Below, one piece after another: positions 1 to 9,300 of a stretch of 64,000 nt of DNA (its first letter is position 1; each line of letters begins with the position of its first letter). The stretch lies in assembly GCA_028554795.2 (NCBI GenBank), contig CM068830.1, forward strand, positions 49,486,355 to 49,550,354, given 5' to 3'. Below the pieces are notes generated by a model. The model made no database searches. It saw only the letters and a program-made list of their open reading frames with translations, and was not told the DNA's origin. The position numbers and the translations under genes are program-made. Source of the stretch: Sinohyriopsis cumingii. Taxonomy: Eukaryota; Mollusca; Bivalvia; Unionida; Unionidae.

Positions 1-91
1 AAGAACACGTACAAATAATGTATTGTTTTAATTGTATTATTTCTTTAAAATAACATAATGATCAACATGTTTGTTTGAAGCTAATTAATAA

Positions 92-216
92 AAAGGTTAT
101 TGATTGTGTATTGAAAAGTATTGGGCCCTCGTTCATGTGGCGTAGGATGCTCTCGCAAGCATCCTTTGCCACGTGCACTCTGGACCAATATTTTTCAATA
201 CTCAGCCAATAACCTA
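92..216. repeat. Foldback (hairpin) repeat, copy 1
   Basis: Two arms of about 60 bp are imperfect reverse complements around a very short loop. The left arm runs from AGGTTATTG through TGTATTGAAAAGTATTGG to GGATGC, and the right arm mirrors it as GCATCC ... CAATACTC ... CAATAACCT. The arm ends resemble the hairpins near 22.7 kb and 48.3 kb, so this is probably a dispersed family. Confidence 0.6.
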
Positions 217-1689
217 TGAGTATTGAAATGAGTTTCATAAAAAACGTGCTTCTAAAATATCTCTTATCTGAGCTGCTTTTTTGGCCGCCTGTAAAATGTC
301 AAGTTTGCTTGTTAGACCAATATATTCATACCAGTACATGTGTACAGTTAAATACCACAATATTTGTGTCTCTACATCCTTAATTAAATTTCCATACATT
401 ATGCCAGGTAATAGTTTCTTTGACCCTTATCATCTATTCTGAAAACTTGAACAACGTATCTGAACCAGGAATAGCATCGCACACTAATGGACTTCATTCT
501 CATCTGACCCCAAAAGATTATATATCTTTTTGTTTTTTGGTGCTTTAATTCAACTTAAAGTTTGGGATATCAAATCGACCTAAACCAATCAGAAATCGCT
601 GATGAGATTTTCTCGTTTATGATTTAGATATTACTTTTAGGGGTGTTTTATCCCTTTGACTTTGGTGCTAGATAAAAGCCATCTAAAAGCCGAATTGTTT
701 AGGGCGCAAATATTTACCTTGGATACCATGGCAGCATTTGTTCTAAGAGTATATCATTTATAGCGGTAACAAAATAGGTGAAAGGGGCTTAATTAACGAG
801 ATTATCATAAAAGCAGTATAACAAGAGACACTTTCTACAGAAAACAAAAACACTACATGAGTACGATCAGTTCCAAACTGCATGATGACATTTTCGCAAC
901 GTAAGATGATTCTGAAGGATACACAGTACTAATGATATGGAAAAATGGGAACCAGCCTGGAAATGGGTGAACAAAAAATAGAGTATATATGGGTTTGGCT
1001 GACATGGATTTGTTAATAATATGAATCATGTTTTAGGAAAAAGAATCTTTTGAGAGCTTATCCTAGTTGTAAGTGAAAAAATAGAGACATGGTTTTATTG
1101 ATGGAATTTCAGTTCTTTAATAGTCTTGACTTTGGAACACTCATTACTAAATTTAGCGCCTGACTCTTTGGTGCGGAATTGAAAGCACATGTTTCAAACA
1201 CATGCAGGTCCAGAAAATGCCGCGGCTCATATTCTTTCCTTAACACGGAAGCTGACATCCATGTTTTACCTATACTGATAAATATAGGTTTTATCATGAA
1301 CGTTCAAAAATTTTAAGTTATTGAATTTGTAATATTATGGTGTTTGCATAGGTTTACTATGGGAAATGAATTTGTAATGTGAGTCCTGAAGTCAAGATAC
1401 AACCTAGACATTTTGAAATGTACATCCGTTGGATCAAGTGCCTTTGCTGAAAGGTATATATTTATTCAATTTTTACCTATTTTAATTAAGCTCAGTAGAA
1501 CCTGCTTAAACAAACGTGAGATATTGACATTGATCAATTAACCGGCCATGTCCTATTGTTTCACGAATAATCAATAAACCTTAAATGTTAGCTATTTTAT
1601 GCCTGATACAAGGTCAAGGCCATTTAATAATTTTGGGTGCGTTTTAATAAACAATTTTTCTTTTACTTAGTGACAAGTCCAGTACGTTA

Positions 1690-2215
1690 CAAGGGATTGC
1701 TGTCTAGCAAGGGTTGATGGTTAAATAAGCATTGAAAGGACAGAAGTCACGCTTGACTTTGAGTTAAGTCAGCATTGAAGAGATTGTTGTCAAACTGAAC
1801 AATGGATCAGGTAAGCAAAGAAGGGATTGCAGTCAAACTTGGACTGTGGGTTAAGAAAACATTAAACGGACTGCTGTCAAATTTGGACTGTATGTTATGT
1901 AAACATTAAAAGGATTGCTGTCAAACTTGAATAGTAGATTAAGGAATCATTAAAGTGATTGCTGTCAAACTTGGACTGTGGGTTTAAGTAATCCTTAAAC
2001 AGAATGTTGTCAAACTTGGAATGTATGTTAAGTAAACATTAAAAGGATTGCTGTCAAACTTGGACTGTGGGTTAAGTAAACATTAAAAGGATTGCTGTCA
2101 AACTTGGACTATAGGTTAAGTAAACGTTAGAGAGATTGCTGTCAAGCTAGATCTGTTTGTGAAATAAAAATGGAATGAAATACTGTCAAATTTGTATTTG
2201 GGTTAAGCAAGCATA
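1690..2215. repeat. 44-bp minisatellite, about 11 diverged copies
   Basis: Tandem units share a core of the type ATTGCTGTCAAACTTGGACT followed by GTGGGTTAAGTAAACATTAA. Spacing is close to 44 bp. The middle copies are most alike and the edges are diverged. Confidence 0.8.
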
Positions 2216-3959
2216 TGTTTTATTATTTTTTTTGTTTGTCCATGTATCACCTCGAGCCACTAAAGCCAGGACATATTAATTATAAATTATTAATAGTATA
2301 ATGACTACGTCCAGAACCTTTGAAAGCAATATCCTAATACTACTTGAACTGTAAATAAATTAAGTATTGCTATTTCGTTTTCTGGTGCCCCAACGCTTAT
2401 TCTTGTCATAAGGAAAGGTTAAGATCACTTTGAAATGCTTAAATTCAGAATATTTTGGCTATTATAAGCCGCAAAACTTTCAAGGTATTGCAGCCATCTT
2501 TGTAATAAAGAATCATAAGTATTTGCACTAATCTGCACACATCCCGTGCTCTGTCTTTCCCTTCGGCAAGAAAAGGTCATTTGTATTGTCCAGTATTTAG
2601 TAAACATTTATTTGCTCCTCCTCCACCACCACCCCATGTTGTAATTAGTCGCAATCTCTTGAAAGAAATGCTGTCATAGTTGGCCTGAAGATTGGGATGC
2701 AGTGCCTGTTCAGATCCATGCAACACCAGTCACTATGCAAGAAGGAACACTGGCGTCACCAGAACGTATTTATTTTGGCTCTAAAACCAAAGTAAAACGC
2801 TTGGTTAATTTGAAGAATAGAATTTGTTCAGGTAGACTGTGCTGTGATATGATGAACTTTCAAACTCACATGACTACAGCCAATTAAAACATTACAAGGA
2901 AATTAATGCAAAGACCATAACAGTGGCATGCGTACCCACGCAGGCGAGCAGGCTGGGCACATGATTTCATTAGAAAAATATTATATGTCTAGATATAAGA
3001 TATAACAATTTCTTGTGCATCAGTTAAATTCTTCTGCCTTCAGTCGGGTTGTGTCGGAATTGCATAAGTGCCATTCTAAATTATAAAACACTCTTCTTCG
3101 CAATATAAAGACTCTCCACGTTAGGAGAACAAAGATATGAATAATGGTGAGGCCCGTGGATGTGACTGCTTTCGGCCAATTCTCTTACCAAAAAAGACAA
3201 GTTTCCTCTCGAAATAGCGCTGCTCCTTTAAAATTCTTTTGCGCCTGTTTCACACACTTCTTTTACGGTGATACGGTCTTAATTTTTACCTTTTCTGCAT
3301 AACTGATTTGTCTTCTTAATGGAGTAATGTTACTTTCCAAAATGCTGTTCAAATAAAAGATACTGAGATATTTTCTCTCTCAGCAACAACTTTTAAAATA
3401 TCATATTTCATGATATATACATGAAAAAGAGTCCATAGATATACCCACGATCTATAATTCCAGAATTATGATCCAACCTGACATGTCAATTATACATTTC
3501 CCCCCAAAATCGGGTGTGGGGTGTGGGTGGAGTAAAATAACTATAACAAACAGCGGCTCAGTAGCAGCAAGAACAAAAAAGAATTTACCAAATAAAACTT
3601 CTGGTTTCATATTGAAGAATGCTGTAGAGGAGCATATTCTACAACGAGCACTTTTAATCAGTGCTCGACTAAAGGAACAAAATAATGATGAATACAGCTG
3701 GCAGTATTTACCAATGCAAAATGTTTATGTAGGCAGCTCTTGCTACTAACAGTAGAACATGCACACTTGTTCTATGTAGTTCAGATATGTCGGTTATGCT
3801 GTTGCAACAACATCAGATATTTACACTGAGGATTTTCTATCTCACGTTTCTACCATGTACTCGTAACACCTATACGTTCCCTATTAAGAGCATCCTCGCG
3901 TAATATTTTGACCCCTCTGTTGCCCTAAAATATAGAACAGGTTCATGTAATTTATTAGC

Positions 3960-3964
3960 ACAGA
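3960..3964 (+). repeat. Target-site duplication, left copy (ACAGA)
   Basis: ACAGA directly precedes the left terminal AGCAGCAG. The same five bases directly follow the right terminus at 18261-18265. Polintons usually make 6-bp duplications. A 6-bp ACAGAA match exists only if the first A of the left terminus is shared. Confidence 0.75.
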
Positions 3965-4203
3965 AGCAGCAGAGGGGGCGAATCGGACATTTTGTCCAAT
4001 CGTTATTTTGCTTAATTATTACTTTCTGCACTCAACGATCTAGTGTCGTCAGCGCCTGGTAAAAAAAAAACGACGACGTCGTTGGGGGATCGTCGCGTCG
4101 TCATTTGGTTTAATTAACACCTTCTGCGCGTCGATCCCCAGCGTCGTCAGCGTCCGGTAAGCACATCGACGACCGCGTCGATGTCATTGCCCCCTCTGCT
4201 GCT
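3965..4203 (+). repeat. Polinton left terminal inverted repeat (239 bp)
   Basis: It matches the reverse complement of 18022-18260 at 238 of 239 positions. The single difference is T at 4188 against the complement of G at 18037. The repeat starts AGCAGCAGAGGGGGCGA and its inner end is the inverted form of the same sequence with one change. Inside are two diverged direct repeats (about 4010-4060 and 4110-4160). These share TTAATTA, an ACYTTCTGC block, GTCGTCAGCG and GGTAA. There are also three palindromes: GGACATTTTGTCC, ACGACGTCGT, and CATCGACG with CGTCGATG around ACCG. Such sites could bind integrase or terminal protein, but that is inference. Confidence 0.97.
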
Positions 4204-4224
4204 TACAATAAAAATTATTTACAA

Positions 4225-4899
4225 CTAACCGAATATTTGGTCAAGTCCGATACGATATCGTGTCCGAGGATCATGTAAATTTATCGTTACGAATCCATGT
4301 GGGGTCGACTGAGCATGACTAAAAAAGTTTCGAAAAACATTAAAGTCCATGTCACCGCCGCACCATGTCTGCCAAATATTTCGTAGCGTGTGTGTATCAA
4401 CGCCGTTGAATACAGCAAGAATATTGCAGTTATCTCTGATTACTTTTGGAATCTGAGTGTATCGTTGAGTGACATATATCACGTCAGTGTTTTTATGCCT
4501 GCCTCTGGAAAATATCCTAGCTGGGTTCTTTTGATTGTCTAACATAACATCATCGTACACGACTAGATTGTTAACGTCGCCATCAATATCATCAATACCC
4601 GGTGCATCATTGATATCCGTAATAAACTCAATAACATTTTTTTTAGCGATCGCTGATGCATTCTCGTTGAAATCTTTCAACACCTCGTAGCATCGTTGAT
4701 CATCTACGCTAGGAGCAACCAAATACAACTTATCCCACTTCATCCATCTCATTATTAAATTGAGTAACAATTGCGTCTTGCCGGATCCAGATGGTCCGAT
4801 GATAATCATCCGGATCGAGTTTGGTAACGCTGCAACATGCTTAACTGGTTCTCTTGTTTTAGTCGCCGAAAAATCAATTATATTCATATCTCTATACAT
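4225..4899 (-). CDS. A32-like DNA packaging ATPase (FtsK/HerA superfamily)
   Basis: A 224-aa ATPase that would pump the genome into the capsid. Walker A GPSGSGKT is at residues 35-42 and Walker B LVVYDD at about 112-117. A sensor/arginine stretch RGRHKNTD (132-139) is followed by TQRY (144-147), the arrangement seen in poxvirus A32-like and Polinton ATPases. Length is normal for Polintons. It ends 22 bp from the left TIR. The start codon lies only 5 bp from the divergent start of the zinc-ribbon gene, so the internal Met5 (4887) is an alternative start that leaves room for a promoter. Confidence 0.93.
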   Translation of the reverse strand: MYRDMNIIDFSATKTREPVKHVAALPNSIRMIIIGPSGSGKTQLLLNLIMRWMKWDKLYLVAPSVDDQRCYEVLKDFNENASAIAKKNVIEFITDINDAPGIDDIDGDVNNLVVYDDVMLDNQKNPARIFSRGRHKNTDVIYVTQRYTQIPKVIRDNCNILAVFNGVDTHTLRNIWQTWCGGDMDFNVFRNFFSHAQSTPHGFVTINLHDPRTRYRIGLDQIFG

Positions 4900-4904
4900 A
4901 AATT
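4888..4904. promoter_or_regulatory. Minimal divergent promoter gap
   Basis: Two divergent genes have start codons separated by 5 bp, or 17 bp if the ATPase starts at its Met5. The stretch is purely AT-rich apart from CTC and holds TATACATA. Control elements must overlap coding sequence. This is inferred from layout only. Confidence 0.3.
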
Positions 4905-5183
4905 ATGGATCTATATTGTGTGAAGTGTAGAGTACGTACTGGCACAAATGATATGACAACCGTTACGACAAGAAATAACAGATCGGCGCTTACTGGTAAG
5001 TGTGTACAATGCGGTACAAAGAAATTTAGATTTATTTCTATTAGACCCGGAGATGTTTTAAAAAAAAGCGAGGAGGTGATATTGCAGCCAAGTTATCAAA
5101 ACTCCCCGGAACCCCGTGGGCAAAGTATCCAGGAGAAAAGCACCTTCCAGGATATAGCTACTGTGGCCCCGGAACACGATTAG
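4905..5183 (+). CDS. DUF5679-like zinc ribbon protein (N-terminal part of a zinc-ribbon/PLA2 gene)
   Basis: The open frame codes for 92 residues. Residues 1-45 form a zinc ribbon with CxxC at 5/8 and 33/36 and a basic KKFRF stretch, as in the small DUF5679 domain found in Polintons and large DNA viruses. After codon 51 the frame crosses T4A8 and then reads through about 40 residues with no recognisable domain before stopping. From my knowledge of Polintons this ribbon is usually the head of a single protein whose tail is a parvovirus-like phospholipase A2. Here that tail lies in the -1 frame (next entry). The product is therefore either this short protein plus a frameshifted longer form, or a broken gene. 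Confidence 0.75.
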   Translation: MDLYCVKCRVRTGTNDMTTVTTRNNRSALTGKCVQCGTKKFRFISIRPGDVLKKSEEVILQPSYQNSPEPRGQSIQEKSTFQDIATVAPEHD

Positions 5184-5428
5184 ATATCAGACTCGATGAT
5201 CAAAATCAGCCCAAACCCGGTGAGTACCCAATAAACGCTATCGATAAGGCGTGTCATGCTCATGATGTTGCTTACAAAAGTAGCGATCTTCAACAGCGTC
5301 ATATCGCGGACGTAAAATTAATTCACGCGCTAAATGCTATTCCTGATAAATCCGTCAAAGAAAAATTGGCCTCATGGTTGGTAAAATCGGCTATGAAAGG
5401 TAAATTAATGATTGGCGCTGGTAATTAA
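5045..5428 (+). CDS. Parvovirus-like phospholipase A2 domain in the -1 frame, no start codon of its own
   Basis: The frame offset by -1 from the zinc ribbon is open from 5045 to a TAA at 5426-5428. It encodes a secreted-PLA2-type fold: a YCGPGT calcium loop (about 5159-5176) and the catalytic pair His-Asp in CHAHDVAY (His codon 5261-5263, Asp codon 5264-5266). In parvovirus capsids this domain acts in membrane passage during entry, and a comparable role here is inference. The only ATGs in this frame (5393 and later) lie after the catalytic site, so it must be reached by -1 frameshifting from the upstream frame, or it is disrupted. The end overlaps the upstream in-frame extension of the integrase ORF. 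I give no joined product. Confidence 0.8.
   Translation, partial: TRRCFKKKRGGDIAAKLSKLPGTPWAKYPGEKHLPGYSYCGPGTRLDIRLDDQNQPKPGEYPINAIDKACHAHDVAYKSSDLQQRHIADVKLIHALNAIPDKSVKEKLASWLVKSAMKGKLMIGAGN
5057..5067 (+). promoter_or_regulatory. Candidate -1 ribosomal frameshift site (T TTA AAA in a T4A8 run)
   Basis: In the zinc-ribbon frame the codons read GTT TTA AAA AAA AGC, which creates the canonical slippery heptamer T TTA AAA and a second A AAA AAA option. It lies in the 5045-5183 overlap where both frames are open. A downstream pseudoknot or stem could not be judged by eye. A simple homopolymer length change or sequencing error is the rival explanation. Confidence 0.5.
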
Positions 5429-5450
5429 TAACAATCATCCAAGAAAAACG

Positions 5451-6395
5451 ATGGATTCCATCTATTATTCTCCGAGAGGATACTGGAAGGGGAAGGCCGC
5501 AATTGGTAAGCTTGCAAGCGCTGCAAAGGTAACAAAGACCACTGCGGCTAATTGGTTATCCAAACAGGCTATATGGCAAATCTATCTACCACCGCCTAAA
5601 CAAATCAACTTCTCGCGCTTTGATGTCAGCGTACCTAATGAAGTTCATCAGGCTGATATACTATTTCTGCCGCATGACAACGGTTACAAATACGCGCTAA
5701 CCGTAGTTGATGTTGCGAGTCGATACAAACAAGCGGAGCCGTTAAAAACAAAGTCGGCAACTGAAGTAGCCGCTGCATTTGAAAGAATTTATCGAAGAGG
5801 CCCTCTGCGCTGGCCAAATCTATTACAAGTTGATCCCGGTAGTGAATTTCGCGGCGCTGTTTTATCAACGCTGAAACATCATAGCGTCGCGATACGACGA
5901 GGTCATACTGCGCTACATCGTGATCAGGCAATTGTTGAACGATTCAATCGGACTCTCGCTGAACGGTTATTTGGATATCAATACGCGAAGGAATTCATCC
6001 AAGAAAAACGATCTCGTGAATGGGTTAAAAGGTTGCCAGGTGTAATTGCAGCGTTAAATAACGAGATTACCCGAGCAATCAACATGAAGCCCAGCGACGC
6101 GATTAAATACGAGTATATACCCGGAAGATCAAAAATAGATAGCGTTTCCAAGCCGATTCTTGGCGATGTCACCGTTAGATATCTATATGAACCAGGAGAG
6201 CTTGAAGGCGGTAAAAAAAGAGCTACTGATCCTATTTGGAGTGTTACCACACATAACATATCAACGATAACACGATCAACTGGTAGACCACCGATCTACA
6301 GACTGGATTCAACTGCTCCTCAGCGCGGATTTACACGCGAGCAACTACAAGTGATACCTAACGATACTCAATTACCCCCACGTGGTCTTAACTAG
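5451..6395 (+). CDS. Retroviral-type integrase (rve family)
   Basis: This DDE integrase is expected to insert the element through its TIRs. From the start at 5451 it has 314 residues. That start gives the MDSIYYSP N-terminus I know from Polinton integrases, and an in-frame extension to 5412 also exists. Catalytic residues are Asp69 (QADILFLP), Asp128 (VDPGSEF) and Glu163 (VERFNRTLAERL), with 34 residues between the last two. No HHCC zinc finger is visible at the N-terminus. Residues about 235-285 form a basic, SH3/chromo-like tail (GDVTVRYLY ... DPIWS ... YRL). The stop overlaps the convergent polymerase gene by 8 bp. Confidence 0.95.
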   Translation: MDSIYYSPRGYWKGKAAIGKLASAAKVTKTTAANWLSKQAIWQIYLPPPKQINFSRFDVSVPNEVHQADILFLPHDNGYKYALTVVDVASRYKQAEPLKTKSATEVAAAFERIYRRGPLRWPNLLQVDPGSEFRGAVLSTLKHHSVAIRRGHTALHRDQAIVERFNRTLAERLFGYQYAKEFIQEKRSREWVKRLPGVIAALNNEITRAINMKPSDAIKYEYIPGRSKIDSVSKPILGDVTVRYLYEPGELEGGKKRATDPIWSVTTHNISTITRSTGRPPIYRLDSTAPQRGFTREQLQVIPNDTQLPPRGLN

Positions 6396-9300
6396 CGCCG
6401 TTGCGTCTATTGCACTCAAGACAGGTCAACCTCACATTGTTTTTGACATGACCGAGACTGTTATCGATCCTATCCACGGTAAATTGGCGAGTGTCTTTAT
6501 CCGAATAACGCCAACTCATTATACAATTGCAACTCGCGCAGTGATTATTCTGTTGTTGTCGTAGCGAGATTATTAATTCGGCATCAATATCAAAACGCCG
6601 CTGTTTTTTTTTATCCTGTTGGCGGTAACCCGAGAGTTTTCTATCAATGACGCTTGCATCGATGGTGACTTTGTCGCCGGCTTCGTCAGTGACTCCGTCA
6701 CTGGCTTCGTCAATAACAATTCTTCGAAGCTGATTTATCCTTCGTACTCTGGACACTGCAAGATAGACTAGATTTGACCATTCGATGCGATTATCAACTA
6801 TCCAAACAATTGTGTCCGTGATGGTTAGTCCCTGCGAGGAATGTATTGTTGTTGCGTATCCTAGCGTCCACGGGGATTTATCAGCACGTAGCGCGTCCTC
6901 GACGACACCGATATCAACGAGCACGATATCATTCAGCACGAGAATTTGTTTTTTTGTCCCCGACGCTGTCGGGGCTGGAATTTCAACTTCAATGTTCTGC
7001 CGCCGTGTGTCCGCGGGTCTATAACATAACGGCACTGGACGCGTTGGAAACTTTTCCTTATGCAACGCAAACAACCTCCGCTGAAGTGTGTCTCTGACTA
7101 TCTTTCTGCTCGCTACAATCAAATCGTTTGGTCTCCATGTTTCCCAGAATTCATTCAACGGCGTTTCCGGAATCACCTCGCGGATTATTTCACATTGAAT
7201 TCTATCCGGCTGTAATCTGATTAGTTTTTTAACCTCGCGCAGTTGTTCATCAAGTGCTCGGTAATCAGTATCGGTTTCTTCATAATAGTCCACAAAACCC
7301 TTTAACCAATCATGTGGACCCTCGCCGACAAATGGTGGTGGTTGGCCATGGTCCCCACACATGATTACCGCTGTATTCGCACGCAGCAACCACTCAAGAA
7401 ACATTTGTAAAGTATTTAACGAAACAGTACATATCTCATCCCAGATGATAATGTCGGGAATAAATTTTTCACCCATTCGATCAGGAGTCCACTCGCCGCC
7501 GCTGTATCGAAAAAAGCTGTGATAAGTAACGGCGTCAACATTTCGTTGTTTTATTTCTCGCGCTAGTCTATGGGTCGGTGTAAGCACGATTATACTTGCC
7601 CGCGTTCGAAATAATTCAATTGCCCGAGTCGTCTTTCCTGACCCGCCACAGCCGCTTAAATAAACCGTCTTGTGTCTACAAATTGGATCAGAACACGGTG
7701 GTGCATTAGACCATTCTGATAATTTATCACCGCGTAGGTAATTGTTCTCAACGATGACATTTGCTGACGGGGAATAATCGCGTCGTATTTCTTCTTTAAT
7801 TCTCCATGTACCCCAACTCTCGTCCGGACTAGTAAACTCGGTTACGTTTTTCTTATACTTTACGTCAATATAAAATGAATCAACGGCTACTCTAACCGCG
7901 GTATCGGGAAATCTATTTATCATCGAGAATAAATTGATAGCGGCGTAACCCAGCATAGACGCCCTCAAATGTGGATATGCTGGGCTGTCTCCATCGCTGT
8001 AGGAAACAACTGTACCCAACTTTGTTCCATTGGACAAGAAAGCTGTTTTGCAGTTCACGTATCTATTTTTTGCCACTGCGTCCTTGATTACGAAATCATA
8101 TTCTGCGTCATCTATAATCAGCCGTGAGCAATATCGTTTGTAGTCGCAGTTTTTTCCACCTTGTGTAAACTTACCAATTATTCTTCTACCGAGATCTTTT
8201 GCCTCGCGGTTTCGTTGGTTAAATATCCTCCTGGACCATTCGATGATATATTCCTCGTCGGCATCAATGTGCTTTCTGGACTCGTCAATTATGCTATCTA
8301 GACGCTCCGGTTCTGGTAACCAGACTTCAGTCTGCGCTCGGTATGATATAATCGCGTCACTGACAATCAACGAAACTAGCATGCTACAATCAATCATATA
8401 CCGTAGCAGCGCTATTGGCAGCCACTTCTTTTCATTCATGTGTCTACCGATCCAAATATAGCAACAGCGATGAAGTCCTGCCGCGAACTCAAATGATACT
8501 ATGCGAGCGAATCCGGTTAAATCAAAATCAGGCAGTGGTCCATTAATAGCAACACGAGTCATTTCATGTCTGGGGTGTCCAAATCGTTTGAAATACTCAG
8601 CGGCGGATCCATACCCGAGAAAACTCGCTGGATAACAGGCAACCATATCAACCGAGATCATAGCGTCGCGGTTGTATTCAGTGTTCCATAGTCCACCGTG
8701 ATAGTATTCCAAACAACTGGATTGTACATCCGGTAAAAATTCCTTGCGCGTTGGTCTCCACGCATTTTTCCTTGCTGCAACATGAGCCGCAACCGATGGA
8801 ATCGTAAAACAATTTGTTAGCAGTTGTTCATCATGCTCCTCAAATTCCATGGCGGTTTTTTTCATCCTGTTGTGAAATGCTTCAGTGCGATATAATTCGC
8901 CGTTTGGTCTTACAAACTGATCAAAGGTATCCGCATCGTTTTCAGCGCTGCGAAGTAACCACACTGATACAGGGTCGTTTTTACACAAGTAGGCAATAGC
9001 ATCAAATAGTTTCCTCTCCGCGAGAAAACCATCCCGGGAGAATTCTTCTCCTAAAAATTCTTCGGGTATATACTTTACTGTTCTATCCCGTGGAAATATT
9101 GTGATCGCGGGCGTCCATGCGTGTTCGTTATGATCAATAATTTTGATTGGGGCTCCCTTCGATTTATACTTCGATTCGTATAATACTTCACCGGTTATCG
9201 TTGTAACGGTTATTGGAAATCTCAGCGATGTTTCTAATCTCGCTATGTCGCTGATGGTTGCTCCACGCTCTTTTACGGTTAGTTCCCACTGGTTGATTTT

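Larger units (their letters stand above)
1..3964. other. Host DNA left of the Polinton, no gene seen
   Basis: AT-rich host flank. The only structures I can support are a foldback hairpin near the left edge and a 44-bp minisatellite at about 1690-2215. The open frames here are short (at most 93 codons), lack recognisable domains and have no convincing splice context. Confidence 0.6.

Noticed and set aside
1690-2215. Regular short repeats that could suggest a CRISPR array
   Set aside because: Units are contiguous 44-bp tandem copies without unique spacers, in animal DNA with no cas genes. The same applies to the arrays at 22841, 26795 and 34700.
3468-3749. Open frame of 93 codons just left of the Polinton
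   Set aside because: No recognised domain, host-like composition and no splice or promoter context.
5412-5450. N-terminal extension of the integrase
   Set aside because: The 13 extra residues overlap the PLA2 end and are unlike the family N-terminus, so the ATG at 5451 was preferred.
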